This document shows, piece by piece, positions 23,854 through 31,468 of a stretch of 46,623 nt of DNA (position 1 is the stretch's first letter; every line of letters begins with the position of its first letter). Where the stretch lies: assembly GCF_016900115.1 (NCBI RefSeq), contig NZ_JACJJQ010000013.1, forward strand, positions 1-46,623. Direction: 5' to 3'. The translations under genes were made by a program, and so were the position numbers. The notes under the pieces were generated by a model, which saw only the letters and a program-made list of their open reading frames with translations, did no database searches and was not told the origin of the DNA. Source of the stretch: Limosilactobacillus alvi (GTDB lineage Bacteria > Bacillota > Bacilli > Lactobacillales > Lactobacillaceae).

Positions 23854-23947
23854 TACCACTTTAATAGAACTTGTGATGTGAGACCCAAAGAAGCGGTTGG
23901 GGAAATTTTTTGACCGTATTTCCGTGAAATATGGGGAGATAAAATAA

Positions 23948-23983
23948 AGACTGAGGAAAAACCAGATTTCTCCTCAGTCTTTT
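23948..23983. terminator. Two-way terminator between prsA and the hit operon
   Basis: AGACTGAGGA (23948-23957) pairs perfectly with TCCTCAGTCT (23971-23980); T follow on the + strand and A-rich sequence precedes it, so it can serve both converging units. Confidence 0.88.
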
Positions 23984-23984
23984 G

Positions 23985-24236
23985 TTATTTTCTCAATTTT
24001 TCACGAGCTTGGTGCCCAAAAACCTCGGCCTTTTTAAGCAGTGGTTCTAATTCTGAAAGTGCATCTGAACTAGTTTGGCGAAGTTGGTTAAAATTAAGGG
24101 TAAGTTGCTCCTTAGCGTGAACAACTGTCCACCATTCGGTTCTTAATTTTAAGAGATCATCTTTTTCTTGATACCATTTAGTCTTTAAATTGTGATCGAA
24201 TGGCATCTTGAACAGCTTTGTACTTAGCTTCATCAT
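23985..24236 (-). CDS. Small hypothetical protein downstream of hit
   Basis: An 83-residue, probably helical protein that I do not recognise; it is rich in Lys, Glu and Leu and has no signal or membrane segment. Its ATG at 24236 has GAGGA about 6 bases away and lies inside hit, giving a 59-base overlap in another frame; a second ATG at 24206 would shorten it to 73 residues. The stop lies right at the shared terminator, as expected of a last operon gene. Translation should be coupled to hit. Confidence 0.6.
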   Translation of the reverse strand: MMKLSTKLFKMPFDHNLKTKWYQEKDDLLKLRTEWWTVVHAKEQLTLNFNQLRQTSSDALSELEPLLKKAEVFGHQAREKLRK

Positions 24237-24603
24237 ATTCTTCCTCGTTGTTAATGAAAGTCATGCTAAACTTATCGTCAGCGTAACGTGGGAGTAAGTG
24301 AATATGGGAATGGAAGACTGATTGATAAGCAGCCTTACCATTGTTATTTAAAATGTTCATTCCAATAATTTCGGAGTTTGATGCTTTAACCGCCCGCGCA
24401 ATCTTTGGAATCCGGGCAAAAACTGCTGCGGCAAGATCTTCATCATATTCAAAAATATCCTTAACGTGTTTTTTTGGCACTACGAGCGTGTGACCTGGAG
24501 TGGCTTGGGAGATGTCCAAAAATGCGTACACGACATCGTCCTCATATATTTTGTAACTTGGAATTTCACCATTAATAATCTTACAAAAGATGCAATCAGT
24601 CAT
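24178..24603 (-). CDS. hit: HIT-family nucleotide-binding protein
   Basis: A histidine-triad hydrolase or transferase acting on nucleotide phosphoramidates or dinucleoside polyphosphates. The 141-residue protein starts with the zinc-like motif CIFCKIINGEIP and has the triad HSHIHLL with His98, His100 and His102. GGCGG lies before the ATG. It is divergent from ecsAB, the classical Firmicutes arrangement; an 83-residue gene overlaps its 3' end. The cellular substrate is unknown. Confidence 0.93.
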   Translation of the reverse strand: MTDCIFCKIINGEIPSYKIYEDDVVYAFLDISQATPGHTLVVPKKHVKDIFEYDEDLAAAVFARIPKIARAVKASNSEIIGMNILNNNGKAAYQSVFHSHIHLLPRYADDKFSMTFINNEEEYDEAKYKAVQDAIRSQFKD

Positions 24604-24646
24604 ATTTCCGCCTCGTTTCTATTATAGTTAACATAAGTATACTACC

Positions 24647-24674
24647 AGTATACCGCAACTCATTGTGGTATACT
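24647..24674. promoter_or_regulatory. Back-to-back extended -10 promoters of hit and ecsA
   Basis: On the + strand TGTGGTATACT has its -10 at 24669-24674 toward ecsA. On the minus strand TTGCGGTATACT has its -10 at 24647-24652 toward hit. The two -10 boxes are 16 bases apart and face outward, so the polymerase sites overlap and could compete. Confidence 0.5.
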
Positions 24675-24709
24675 GATTTTATATTAGAACTTTTTAGAAG
24701 GAAATTCAT

Positions 24710-25441
24710 ATGGCATTAAAAATTGAAAATCTAACTGGTGGTTACTCTCAATTACCAGTTCTTCATCAAGTTAGTTTTGATGTCCCAGCTGGTGAATTAG
24801 TTGGTTTAATTGGCTTAAATGGGGCTGGTAAATCAACGACCATTAACCATATAATTGGATTACTAAAACCGTTTAGTGGTCAAATTAGTTTAAATGGAGT
24901 TGATCTGGCAACATCACCAATTAAATATAAAAAGCAAATTGCTTATGTTCCAGAAACCCCAATTTTATACCCAGAATTAACCCTCCGTGAACATTTAGAA
25001 TTAACGATTAAGGCTTATCAACTTAATGAAAAAGTTGCCTGGGAACGGGCTAAGAAACTACTAACAACTTTCCGTTTAGCTAATAAGTTAGATTGGTTTC
25101 CCGCAGACTTTTCCAAGGGGATGAAGCAAAAGGTTATGATTGTCATGGCCTTCTTAACGGATGCTAAGCTTTTCATCGTTGACGAACCATTTTATGGGTT
25201 GGATCCACTAGCTGTTAAGGATTTATTAGCCTTAATTCAAGTGCGTAAAGAAGCGGGAGCAGCAATCCTAATGTCAACTCACGTTTTGGATACGGCGCAA
25301 CGATACTGTGATCGGTTTGTCTTATTAAATGATGGTCACGTTCGATCGAAGGGAACTCTTGCTGAATTGAAGGCGCAAGCAACTGACCCAAACGCAAGTT
25401 TAGATGATATTTACCTAGCGATTGCAAGGGGGGACGCGTAA
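24710..25441 (+). CDS. ecsA: ABC transporter ATP-binding protein EcsA
   Basis: ATPase subunit of the Ecs transporter, which in Bacillus affects protein secretion and signal-peptide clearance. The 243 residues contain Walker A GLNGAGKST (35-43), a Q-loop, the signature FSKGMKQK (the usual LSGGQ, altered), Walker B LFIVDEPF and the H-loop STHVLD. GAAGGAAA precedes the ATG. It overlaps ecsB by one base (TAATG), so the two are translated together. Confidence 0.93.
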   Translation: MALKIENLTGGYSQLPVLHQVSFDVPAGELVGLIGLNGAGKSTTINHIIGLLKPFSGQISLNGVDLATSPIKYKKQIAYVPETPILYPELTLREHLELTIKAYQLNEKVAWERAKKLLTTFRLANKLDWFPADFSKGMKQKVMIVMAFLTDAKLFIVDEPFYGLDPLAVKDLLALIQVRKEAGAAILMSTHVLDTAQRYCDRFVLLNDGHVRSKGTLAELKAQATDPNASLDDIYLAIARGDA

Positions 25442-26640
25442 TGAGCGCCTTGTTTAAAACCCGAAAGCAAAGTCATTTGACACACTTACTAAAATATTGG
25501 CGACTAGTTTTTAATGATCATTTCGTCATTGCCCTTTTCTTTTTGTTTGGTGCTTTGGCCTATAGTTATGCGCAATGGTTACCTAAAGTTACCACTGGTG
25601 CAGTTTGGGTTCGGCCATTGATCGTAATTTGGCTAGTTTTGGTGAGTCAAATTGGGCGTTTGGCTACCTTAGTAGAAAAAGCTGATCCAGTCGTTTTATT
25701 ACCTCAGACAAGTCAATTTAATTCATATTTTAAACAAGCATGGTGGTATAGCTATTGGCGAGCTGGAATTATTAGTTTAGCTGGTTTAGCGATTTGCTTA
25801 CCACTTTATTGGCGGGTTGTTGCTTATCATCAAGTTGATTTATTTTACTTCATTCTGGTTGCATTATTGACGAAGGCCTTATGGCTGTTACGAGCACGGC
25901 AAACAATTAGCTTTGGCCTAAAAAAATTGCCGCAGGTTACAAAAATTATGCAATGGACTGAACCCATGGTGATTTGGGGTCTTACCATCTGGTATCCCTT
26001 AGTTGGCCTAATTGTTGCTATGATCCTTTTAGGCATAACTTTGCTTCGGGTCCGCCAGCAAACTGAGATTAATTGGCGCTTAGCAACAGCAGTTGAGATG
26101 CAACGAATGGATAGTGTTTATCGCTTCTTCAACCTATTTACTGACGTCCCAAGCGTCCAAGGAAAAGTTAAACGGCGGCAGTGGTTAAGTGGCTTAATAA
26201 ATTGGCTAGCTAAGGGTGAAGGGCCATGGAGTTATTTATATGGTCATGGATTTGTCCGCAATGTTGATGTTGGAAATCTAGTCATGCGTTTGACGCTAGT
26301 GGCAATGATCGTAACTTATTTTGTTACGGTACCGTGGTTAAATACGGCTTTAATGTTATTGTTCATTTACTTGGTTGCAACCCAATTGATGCCTTTTTAC
26401 CACCAATATGATCAAATTGCCTTCACCCATCTATTCCCGGTTTCAGCAAGCGAACAACACCAAGCTTTTGAAAAGTTATTGTTGAAAATAATGATTTGTG
26501 TTGGCTTTTTAATTGTGATTGGGGCGAGTTCAATTGGACATGGTCATTTTTCGCTTAGCCACCAGGGGTTAAATCTTATCTTAGCCATGGTTGAAGTTTG
26601 GCTACTAAACCGTTATTATTTGAAGATACGAATAAAATAA
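25441..26640 (+). CDS. ecsB: ABC transporter permease EcsB
   Basis: Membrane subunit of the Ecs exporter, 399 residues. Paired hydrophobic segments are visible around residues 25-70, 95-150, 175-205, 275-310 and 345-390, with a cytosolic loop in the middle (about residues 205-270). The stop-start overlap TAATG with ecsA supports a complex. The bases before trmB leave only 15 between the genes, so trmB is probably in the same operon. The substrate is not known. Confidence 0.9.
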   Translation: MSALFKTRKQSHLTHLLKYWRLVFNDHFVIALFFLFGALAYSYAQWLPKVTTGAVWVRPLIVIWLVLVSQIGRLATLVEKADPVVLLPQTSQFNSYFKQAWWYSYWRAGIISLAGLAICLPLYWRVVAYHQVDLFYFILVALLTKALWLLRARQTISFGLKKLPQVTKIMQWTEPMVIWGLTIWYPLVGLIVAMILLGITLLRVRQQTEINWRLATAVEMQRMDSVYRFFNLFTDVPSVQGKVKRRQWLSGLINWLAKGEGPWSYLYGHGFVRNVDVGNLVMRLTLVAMIVTYFVTVPWLNTALMLLFIYLVATQLMPFYHQYDQIAFTHLFPVSASEQHQAFEKLLLKIMICVGFLIVIGASSIGHGHFSLSHQGLNLILAMVEVWLLNRYYLKIRIK

Positions 26641-26655
26641 GTAAGGAGCGAATTT

Positions 26656-27306
26656 ATGCGGGTTAAACACAAAAAATGGGCTGAACCGTTGATGGAAGCT
26701 CACCCGGAAAAGATGGTTTTGAATGGTGAAACCGTCAAGGGCCATTGGCAAGGTCGGTTTGAAAAGTCGCAACCAATTCAACTTGAAGTTGGAATGGGAA
26801 AAGGCCAATTTATTATCGGGATGGCTAAAGCCCATCCAGAGATTAATTTTATTGGTCTTGAAATTGAAAGTACGGTCGCTGCCATTGCCTTAAAGAAGGC
26901 GTTACCTGAAGAGTTACCAAACCTCCAACTAATTCGGGCCAACGGTGCCGGGTTAGAAACCTTCTTTGAAGATCACTCCATCGATCGAATTTACCTCAAT
27001 TTTTCTGATCCATGGCCAAAAACGCGCCATGAAAAGCGACGGCTTACTTACAAGAGCTTTTTAGCAAACTATGAGCGCGTTTTGAAACCGAATGGTAAGA
27101 TCGAACTTAAAACCGATAACCAAGGCTTTTTTGAATACTCATTAACCAGTTTTAATAACTATGGCTTGATATTTGATGGGGTTTGGTTGGATCTTCACCA
27201 TTCCGATGAAAATGAAGGTAATGTGGAAACCGAATATGAACAAAAATTCAGTGAATTGGGGCAACCAATTTACAAGGTAACTGCTCATATTCCAGATCGA
27301 GAGTAA
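26656..27306 (+). CDS. trmB: tRNA (guanine-N7)-methyltransferase
   Basis: Methylates G46 in the variable loop of tRNAs using S-adenosylmethionine. The 216-residue protein shows the family pattern: [11 protein letters not shown] (SAM motif I) near residue 45, FIGLEIES, the catalytic region [17 protein letters not shown] near residue 118, and the closing TEYEQKF. AAGGAGCG precedes the ATG. It follows ecsB by 15 bases and is the last gene before a hairpin-rich intergenic region. Confidence 0.95.
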   Translation: MRVKHKKWAEPLMEAHPEKMVLNGETVKGHWQGRFEKSQPIQLEVGMGKGQFIIGMAKAHPEINFIGLEIESTVAAIALKKALPEELPNLQLIRANGAGLETFFEDHSIDRIYLNFSDPWPKTRHEKRRLTYKSFLANYERVLKPNGKIELKTDNQGFFEYSLTSFNNYGLIFDGVWLDLHHSDENEGNVETEYEQKFSELGQPIYKVTAHIPDRE

Positions 27307-27523
27307 GACTAACTAGTAAAAATTAAGAGGATGAGAAAACTCAACGAAGGCTACTAATAAAAGTTGAAACGTAGCCGACATAACTTTTAAATTATCATAA
27401 GCAAAAAAAGCTCCACCAGCAATCACACCCTTATCTAGAGGGCAATTGCTTAGCGGAGCTTTTTTCCATTCTCTTCGTGCTACTTATTTTTTTGCAGGCC
27501 GTTGCCAAGGTTTTCTCCTGACC
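27307..27523. repeat. Hairpin-rich intergenic element with two-way terminator
   Basis: No gene lies in these 217 bases between convergent genes. AAAAAAGCTCC (27404-27414) pairs with GGAGCTTTTTT (27455-27465), with inner AGCAAT/ATTGCT, as a terminator. GGCTAC and GTAGCC near 27346 and 27371 form another hairpin. An outer, imperfect pair (AAGAGGATGAGAAAA near 27325 and TTTTTTCCATTCTCTT near 27460) encloses it. The right end GGAGCTTTTTTCCA-CTCTTCG resembles the right end of the repeat at 1831-2062. Confidence 0.6.
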
Positions 27524-27859
27524 TCATTTAGCAACCCGTTTCATTTCTAGAATTGAACCAGTGTAGGCATCAGCCCAGAACTGGTAGGTGGTGAGTTGGT
27601 CGTCTTCTTGGCGGGTAATTCCACCTTCATAAGCCGAGGTGCGAATTGCAAAACGTTGAAATGGCTTTGCTTGGTGATTAATCCAACTCCCACTAATAGG
27701 GCCTTCCTTTTTAAAATCACTCATAATGGCTTTTAAAATTGAGTTGGGGTTTAATTTCCGATCCCCAAAGATCTTGCCAGCGACGAAGCCAGCAAAACCG
27801 GATAGTCCTAAGGTAACTGGTATTAACCAGGGATTAACTGGCGAATTGGAACTTTCCAT
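27524..27859 (-). CDS. PepSY-like small membrane-anchored protein (YtzB-type)
   Basis: A 111-residue protein with one N-terminal membrane segment (about residues 10-27) and a C-terminal part that reads like a PepSY domain (strands ending TYQFWADAYTGSILEMKRV). In Bacillus the PepSY protein YtzB lies in the same neighbourhood (trmB - ytpP - ytpR), which supports the guess, but similarity is by eye. GTGAGG precedes the ATG. It is divergent from the thioredoxin gene. Function unknown; PepSY domains often modulate peptidases. Confidence 0.6.
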   Translation of the reverse strand: MESSNSPVNPWLIPVTLGLSGFAGFVAGKIFGDRKLNPNSILKAIMSDFKKEGPISGSWINHQAKPFQRFAIRTSAYEGGITRQEDDQLTTYQFWADAYTGSILEMKRVAK

Positions 27860-27951
27860 TACTTACCTCACTTCTCTCTTTTAAAGTATTATTATTGTAT
27901 CATAAGATTGATTTAGTCCCAAATAATCGCTCAAGAGATTGAGCAAACGGG

Positions 27952-27979
27952 TTTACTTTTATGAAAATCTGTGTATAAT
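27952..27979 (+). promoter_or_regulatory. Promoter of the thioredoxin-like gene
   Basis: TTTACT (27952-27957), a 16-base spacer and TATAAT (27974-27979). A consensus -10 with a fair -35. Confidence 0.6.
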
Positions 27980-28015
27980 TACTTACAATTAGTAAGAAAA
28001 CTGGGAGGGAAAATA

Positions 28016-28339
28016 ATGGAAACTTTACCTAAAATGACTCAAGCAGAACTCAGTCAAAAAGTTGCAAAGGGCAAGTATGTGCTCTTCTTTACGGCAGATT
28101 GGTGCCCAGACTGTAACTTCATTAAGCCAGCAATGCCATCAATTGAGGCTGATTTTGCTGATTACACTTTTATTAAGGTTGACCGAGATGAAAATATTGA
28201 TCTTGCGGCTGATCTTGGAATTATGGGAATTCCTAGTTTTGTGGTTTATGAAGATGGAAAAGAAATTGGTCGTTTTGTAAATAAAGATCGGAAGACAAAG
28301 GAACAAGTTGAAACTTTCTTAAACGGTTTAGTCGCCTAA
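28016..28339 (+). CDS. Thioredoxin-like protein (YtpP type)
   Basis: A cytosolic thioredoxin-fold protein of 107 residues. The active site is CPDC (in FTADWCPDCNFI, near residue 28) instead of the standard CGPC, and the cis-proline loop reads GIPSF. The ATG at 28016 is chosen for GGGAGGGA 5-8 bases upstream; the frame extends further upstream through the promoter and is rejected there. It is followed by ytpR with a terminator between. It may act as a general disulfide reductase; partner unknown. Confidence 0.88.
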   Translation: METLPKMTQAELSQKVAKGKYVLFFTADWCPDCNFIKPAMPSIEADFADYTFIKVDRDENIDLAADLGIMGIPSFVVYEDGKEIGRFVNKDRKTKEQVETFLNGLVA

Positions 28340-28355
28340 ATTCTATTTTTTAAAG

Positions 28356-28396
28356 AAAAAGGTGGGGAGAAATTAGTTTTCTCTTCACCTTTTTTA
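28356..28396 (+). terminator. Terminator after the thioredoxin-like gene
   Basis: AAAAAGGTGGGGAGAA pairs with TTCTCTTCACCTTTTT around a TTAG-type loop, ending in a T run at 28390-28395. Confidence 0.85.
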
Positions 28397-28397
28397 T

Positions 28398-28423
28398 TCC
28401 GAAACCGTTTCGTGTGGTAAACT
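28398..28423 (+). promoter_or_regulatory. Promoter of ytpR-murC with a palindromic box
   Basis: TGTGGTAAACT (28413-28423) is an extended -10. Directly upstream CGAAAC-C-GTTTCG forms a palindrome across the -35 position. It resembles a catabolite-response element core (AAA-CG-TTT) but lacks the outer TG and CA, so it is uncertain. Confidence 0.4.
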
Positions 28424-28465
28424 TAGATTTAGTTTATTTAAATAGAATGTGAGGGAATAAATTCC

Positions 28466-29107
28466 ATGTTAGTTGCAGGATACAACCCAGCGGAATTGGG
28501 CGATATTTTAGTGGTCATGACCGCAAAGGGTTCAGGTGACCATGTTGTTTCACAAAAAGACCAAATTGTACAAATTAAGGGTGCCAAGGATGGGAGTCTC
28601 CTTGGATACAACTTCTTAACTGCTAGTGAGATTTTGCCGGAATTAAAAACTGGGGTAAACGGAAACGTTGACTTAAATAATGATCAAATTGCCAAACTGA
28701 ATAGAGCGCTTATGAAAGCAGGCTTTCGCGATGAATTGAGCGCAAACCAGTATCCTAACTTTCAAATTGGTTTTGTTGAAAAGATGGTTGATCATCCTAA
28801 GTCTGATCACTTGCACATTACGACAGTTGATCTCGGCGACCATAAACAACAAATTGTTAGTGGGTCACCAAACATGGCAGAAGGGATTAAGGTGGTTGTT
28901 GCCAATGTTGGGACGATGATGCCAAGTGGGTCAATTATTTGGCCGGGGGCCTTACTTGGAGTTGAAAGTGACGGGATGATTTGTTCTGGCCGAGAATTAA
29001 AACTCAAAAATGCGCCACAAAAGCCAGGGGCACTGATTTTACCAGCTGATTTTGGTGAAGTAGGTGCAGCCTTTGACTTTACAAAGGGTAACCAACTTTT
29101 TAAGTAG
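28466..29107 (+). CDS. ytpR: YtpR-type tRNA-binding-domain protein
   Basis: A 213-residue protein with a C-terminal EMAP/tRNA-binding OB-fold like that at the N-terminus of PheT (about residues 95-205: GFVEKMVDHPKSDHLHITTVDLG ... GLLGVESDGMICSGREL). The first ~90 residues are a separate domain of the YtpR family. The function is not established; binding of tRNA or another ligand is inferred from the fold. GAGGGAAT precedes the ATG. murC follows after 13 bases, so both are in one operon. Confidence 0.88.
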   Translation: MLVAGYNPAELGDILVVMTAKGSGDHVVSQKDQIVQIKGAKDGSLLGYNFLTASEILPELKTGVNGNVDLNNDQIAKLNRALMKAGFRDELSANQYPNFQIGFVEKMVDHPKSDHLHITTVDLGDHKQQIVSGSPNMAEGIKVVVANVGTMMPSGSIIWPGALLGVESDGMICSGRELKLKNAPQKPGALILPADFGEVGAAFDFTKGNQLFK

Positions 29108-29120
29108 GAAGGGTTAATAA

Positions 29121-30428
29121 ATGGAAAAGAAACATTATTATTTTGTCGGCATTAAAGGAACTGGGATGGCGGCCTTAGCTGAGGTGCTTTTTGATCTTGG
29201 AAATGAAGTCGAAGGATCAGACATTGAGAAGGAAACTTTTACCCAAGGACCGCTCTTAGCAAAAGGGATTCAAATTCATTCTTTTGATCCTACTAACATT
29301 AAGCCAGGGATGACGATTGTTAAGGGAAATGCTTTCCCAGACGATCAAGAAGAGGTAGTGCGGGCTAAGAAACTAGGTTTGACTGTTCAATCATATCCTG
29401 AAACTGTCGAAGAATTAGTTGCTAGTTATACCAGTATTGGGATCGCCGGGGCTCACGGCAAGACTAGTACGACAGCCTTACTCTCCCACGTCTTGTCGGG
29501 AGTTGATACTACCAACTTTTTGATTGGGGATGGCGAAGGGAATGGACAAGCCGATGCCCGTTTCTTTGTCTTTGAAGCTGATGAATACCGGGATCACTTC
29601 TTGGCCTACCATCCTGACTATGCGATTATGACCAATGTTGACTTTGATCACCCTGACTTTTTCAAGAATTTAGCCGATGTCAAGGATTCTTTTGAAACTT
29701 ATGGAAAGCAAGTCAAGCGGGCAATTTTTGCTTGGGGAGATGATCCTAGTTTGCGGGAACTCAAGGTTGATGTGCCAGTCTACTACTATGGGACAAGTGA
29801 CCAAGACGATTTCCAAGCTAAGAATATCGAACGGACGCCAGAAGGCTCTAACTTCACCGCTTACTTTAAGGGGCAAAAGTTAGGCGACTTTACAATTCAC
29901 TTATATGGGGAACACAGTGTGCTGAATGCCTTAGCGGTGATTGCGGTTGCTTACTTTGAAAAGGTTGACTTGCAAGAAATTCAACGGGAATTGGCTACTT
30001 TTACGGGTGTTAAGCGGCGCTTTAGTGAAAGTAATGTTAATGGTCAAATTATCATCGATGATTATGCTCACCACCCATCTGAAATTAAGGCGACTTTGGA
30101 TGCGGCCCGACAAAAGTATCCCGAACGGGAAGTAGTGGCAATTTTCCAACCACATACTTATTCACGCCTTCAAGCTTATTTGACTGATTTCGGGAAGAGT
30201 CTGACGCTTGCTGACAAGCTTTACGTTACCCCAATCTTTGGCTCAATTCGAGAAAACGCTGGTAACATTTCAAGTGCTGACCTTGAAAAGCTTGTGCCAA
30301 ACAGTGAAGGAATTGACCTTAATTCAATGACAAAGCTTCTTAACCATGAAAATGCAGTCTTTGTTTTCATGGGAGCTGGTGATATCGAAAAGTATGAAGA
30401 TCAATTTAAAGCTTTACTAGAAAAATAG
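29121..30428 (+). CDS. murC: UDP-N-acetylmuramate--L-alanine ligase
   Basis: Adds the first amino acid of the peptidoglycan stem peptide, with ATP, in the cytosol. The 435-residue protein has the Rossmann motif [14 protein letters not shown] near residue 10, the P-loop GAHGKTSTT near residues 112-120, the metal-binding [10 protein letters not shown] near residue 152 and DDYAHHPSE near residue 312. GAAGGG precedes the ATG. It is co-transcribed with ytpR; no hairpin terminator is visible directly after it. Confidence 0.96.
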   Translation: MEKKHYYFVGIKGTGMAALAEVLFDLGNEVEGSDIEKETFTQGPLLAKGIQIHSFDPTNIKPGMTIVKGNAFPDDQEEVVRAKKLGLTVQSYPETVEELVASYTSIGIAGAHGKTSTTALLSHVLSGVDTTNFLIGDGEGNGQADARFFVFEADEYRDHFLAYHPDYAIMTNVDFDHPDFFKNLADVKDSFETYGKQVKRAIFAWGDDPSLRELKVDVPVYYYGTSDQDDFQAKNIERTPEGSNFTAYFKGQKLGDFTIHLYGEHSVLNALAVIAVAYFEKVDLQEIQRELATFTGVKRRFSESNVNGQIIIDDYAHHPSEIKATLDAARQKYPEREVVAIFQPHTYSRLQAYLTDFGKSLTLADKLYVTPIFGSIRENAGNISSADLEKLVPNSEGIDLNSMTKLLNHENAVFVFMGAGDIEKYEDQFKALLEK

Positions 30429-30613
30429 GTGAACTTCCAAACACCAAGATTATTCATTAATAATTATTAAGCTGGATACCCGTTACTTTAGTGGCGGGAG
30501 GAAAGCCTCAGTTTGATAAGGATTGCTTAAGATTCTTGCACTTGAATCAATGATTTGCTAAGATTTTCTATAGTAAACGTCAAAGTTAGTCAAACTTGAT
30601 TGGAGGAACAAAA
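30429..30613 (+). other. Structured leader or intergenic RNA of unknown class before the BI-1 gene
   Basis: In the 185 bases between murC and the next gene three hairpins follow each other: CCCGTTACT with AGTGGCGGG (30479-30487/30490-30498, two G-U pairs), GAGG-AAAG-CCTC (30498-30509) and GATTC with GAATC (30531-30535/30544-30548). There is no T run and no reading frame. I cannot match it to a riboswitch or T-box that I know. Confidence 0.35.
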
Positions 30614-31333
30614 TTGAATAATCTTTTCTCGCAAGAACCGCAACGACGTGAAGTAAACGCTGATGCTGTTGGGCTGAACCGTTTTTTAACGCGGATGTAC
30701 GGGAATATGGCCCTTGCAGTGTTAGTATCGGCCCTTACAGCTTATTTATCAATGACAACCTTTAAGGTGGTTGTCGTTAACTTTTTTGCCGCGCATGCAG
30801 GGATGGTTTGGTTAATGCTATTACTCCCAATTGCCTTAACTTTTGGGATTAGTGCAAGTGCCCAACGAAATCCAGTCGGTAGCTTTATCATGTTAATGGT
30901 AACAGCGGTAATTTATGGTTTTGTATTTTCCTTAATTGCTGGAGCTTATACAGGAGCCAATATTGCAGCTGCCTTTCTATCTAGTGCCGCAATCTTTGTT
31001 TACTTGGCAATCTATGGAACGGTTACTAAACGTGACCTTTCAAGAGCCGGGAGTCAAGCAAGTGCAGCTTTAATTGCTTTAATAATTGCTTGGATTATTA
31101 ATATGTTCTTACAAAGTCCAGCGATCACTTATATCTTCTCCTTTATTGCCGTGATTATCTTTGTTGTTCTTACAGCATGGGATGCTCAAAAAATGAAGAA
31201 CTTGTACTTACAATATGGTAATCAAACTTCAGTGAGCGGTTTAGCAGTGGTTGGTGCTTTACAACTTTATCTTGATTTCATCAACCTCTTTATTCAATTA
31301 CTTCAAATTTTTGGAATGTCAAACCGGGATTAA
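30614..31333 (+). CDS. Bax inhibitor-1 (YccA/TMBIM) family membrane protein
   Basis: A multi-pass membrane protein of 239 residues with about seven hydrophobic helices; the N-terminal ~30 residues are cytosolic. The family's closing pattern is present (VLTAWDAQKMKNLY and then the LYLDFINLFI helix, with the charged Asp residues that form the calcium/proton-sensitive latch in known members). The start is TTG at 30614, with TTGGAGGA 7 bases upstream; an in-frame start at 30596 would overlap this site. The function in bacteria is thought to be an ion leak, not established here. Confidence 0.9.
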   Translation: MNNLFSQEPQRREVNADAVGLNRFLTRMYGNMALAVLVSALTAYLSMTTFKVVVVNFFAAHAGMVWLMLLLPIALTFGISASAQRNPVGSFIMLMVTAVIYGFVFSLIAGAYTGANIAAAFLSSAAIFVYLAIYGTVTKRDLSRAGSQASAALIALIIAWIINMFLQSPAITYIFSFIAVIIFVVLTAWDAQKMKNLYLQYGNQTSVSGLAVVGALQLYLDFINLFIQLLQIFGMSNRD

Positions 31334-31353
31334 TTTGCGGTTTTAGTTTCTGT

Positions 31354-31370
31354 GTACAATTCAGAATTGT
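31354..31370. promoter_or_regulatory. Perfect 17-base palindrome after the BI-1 gene
   Basis: TACAATTC-A-GAATTGTA is a perfect 8-bp inverted repeat with a single central base, too tight for an RNA hairpin and so more like a protein-binding site. It lies between the BI-1 stop and a terminator hairpin. Confidence 0.4.
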
Positions 31371-31376
31371 AAGAGG

Positions 31377-31407
31377 GTGGGAAAGAAAAATTTTTCCCAC
31401 TTTTTTT
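31377..31407 (+). terminator. Terminator between the BI-1 gene and polA
   Basis: GTGGGGAAA (31377-31385) pairs with the TTTTCCCAC arm ending at 31400 and is followed by seven T. Confidence 0.85.
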
Positions 31408-31468
31408 ATTTTGAAAACCAGGTCTGTTAAAATAATAAGCAGTAGTAAAACGGGAAAGGATTATTAAC

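Noticed and set aside
23878-23947. Possible small gene between prsA and the terminator
   Set aside because: No frame longer than a few codons with a start and a ribosome binding site was found.
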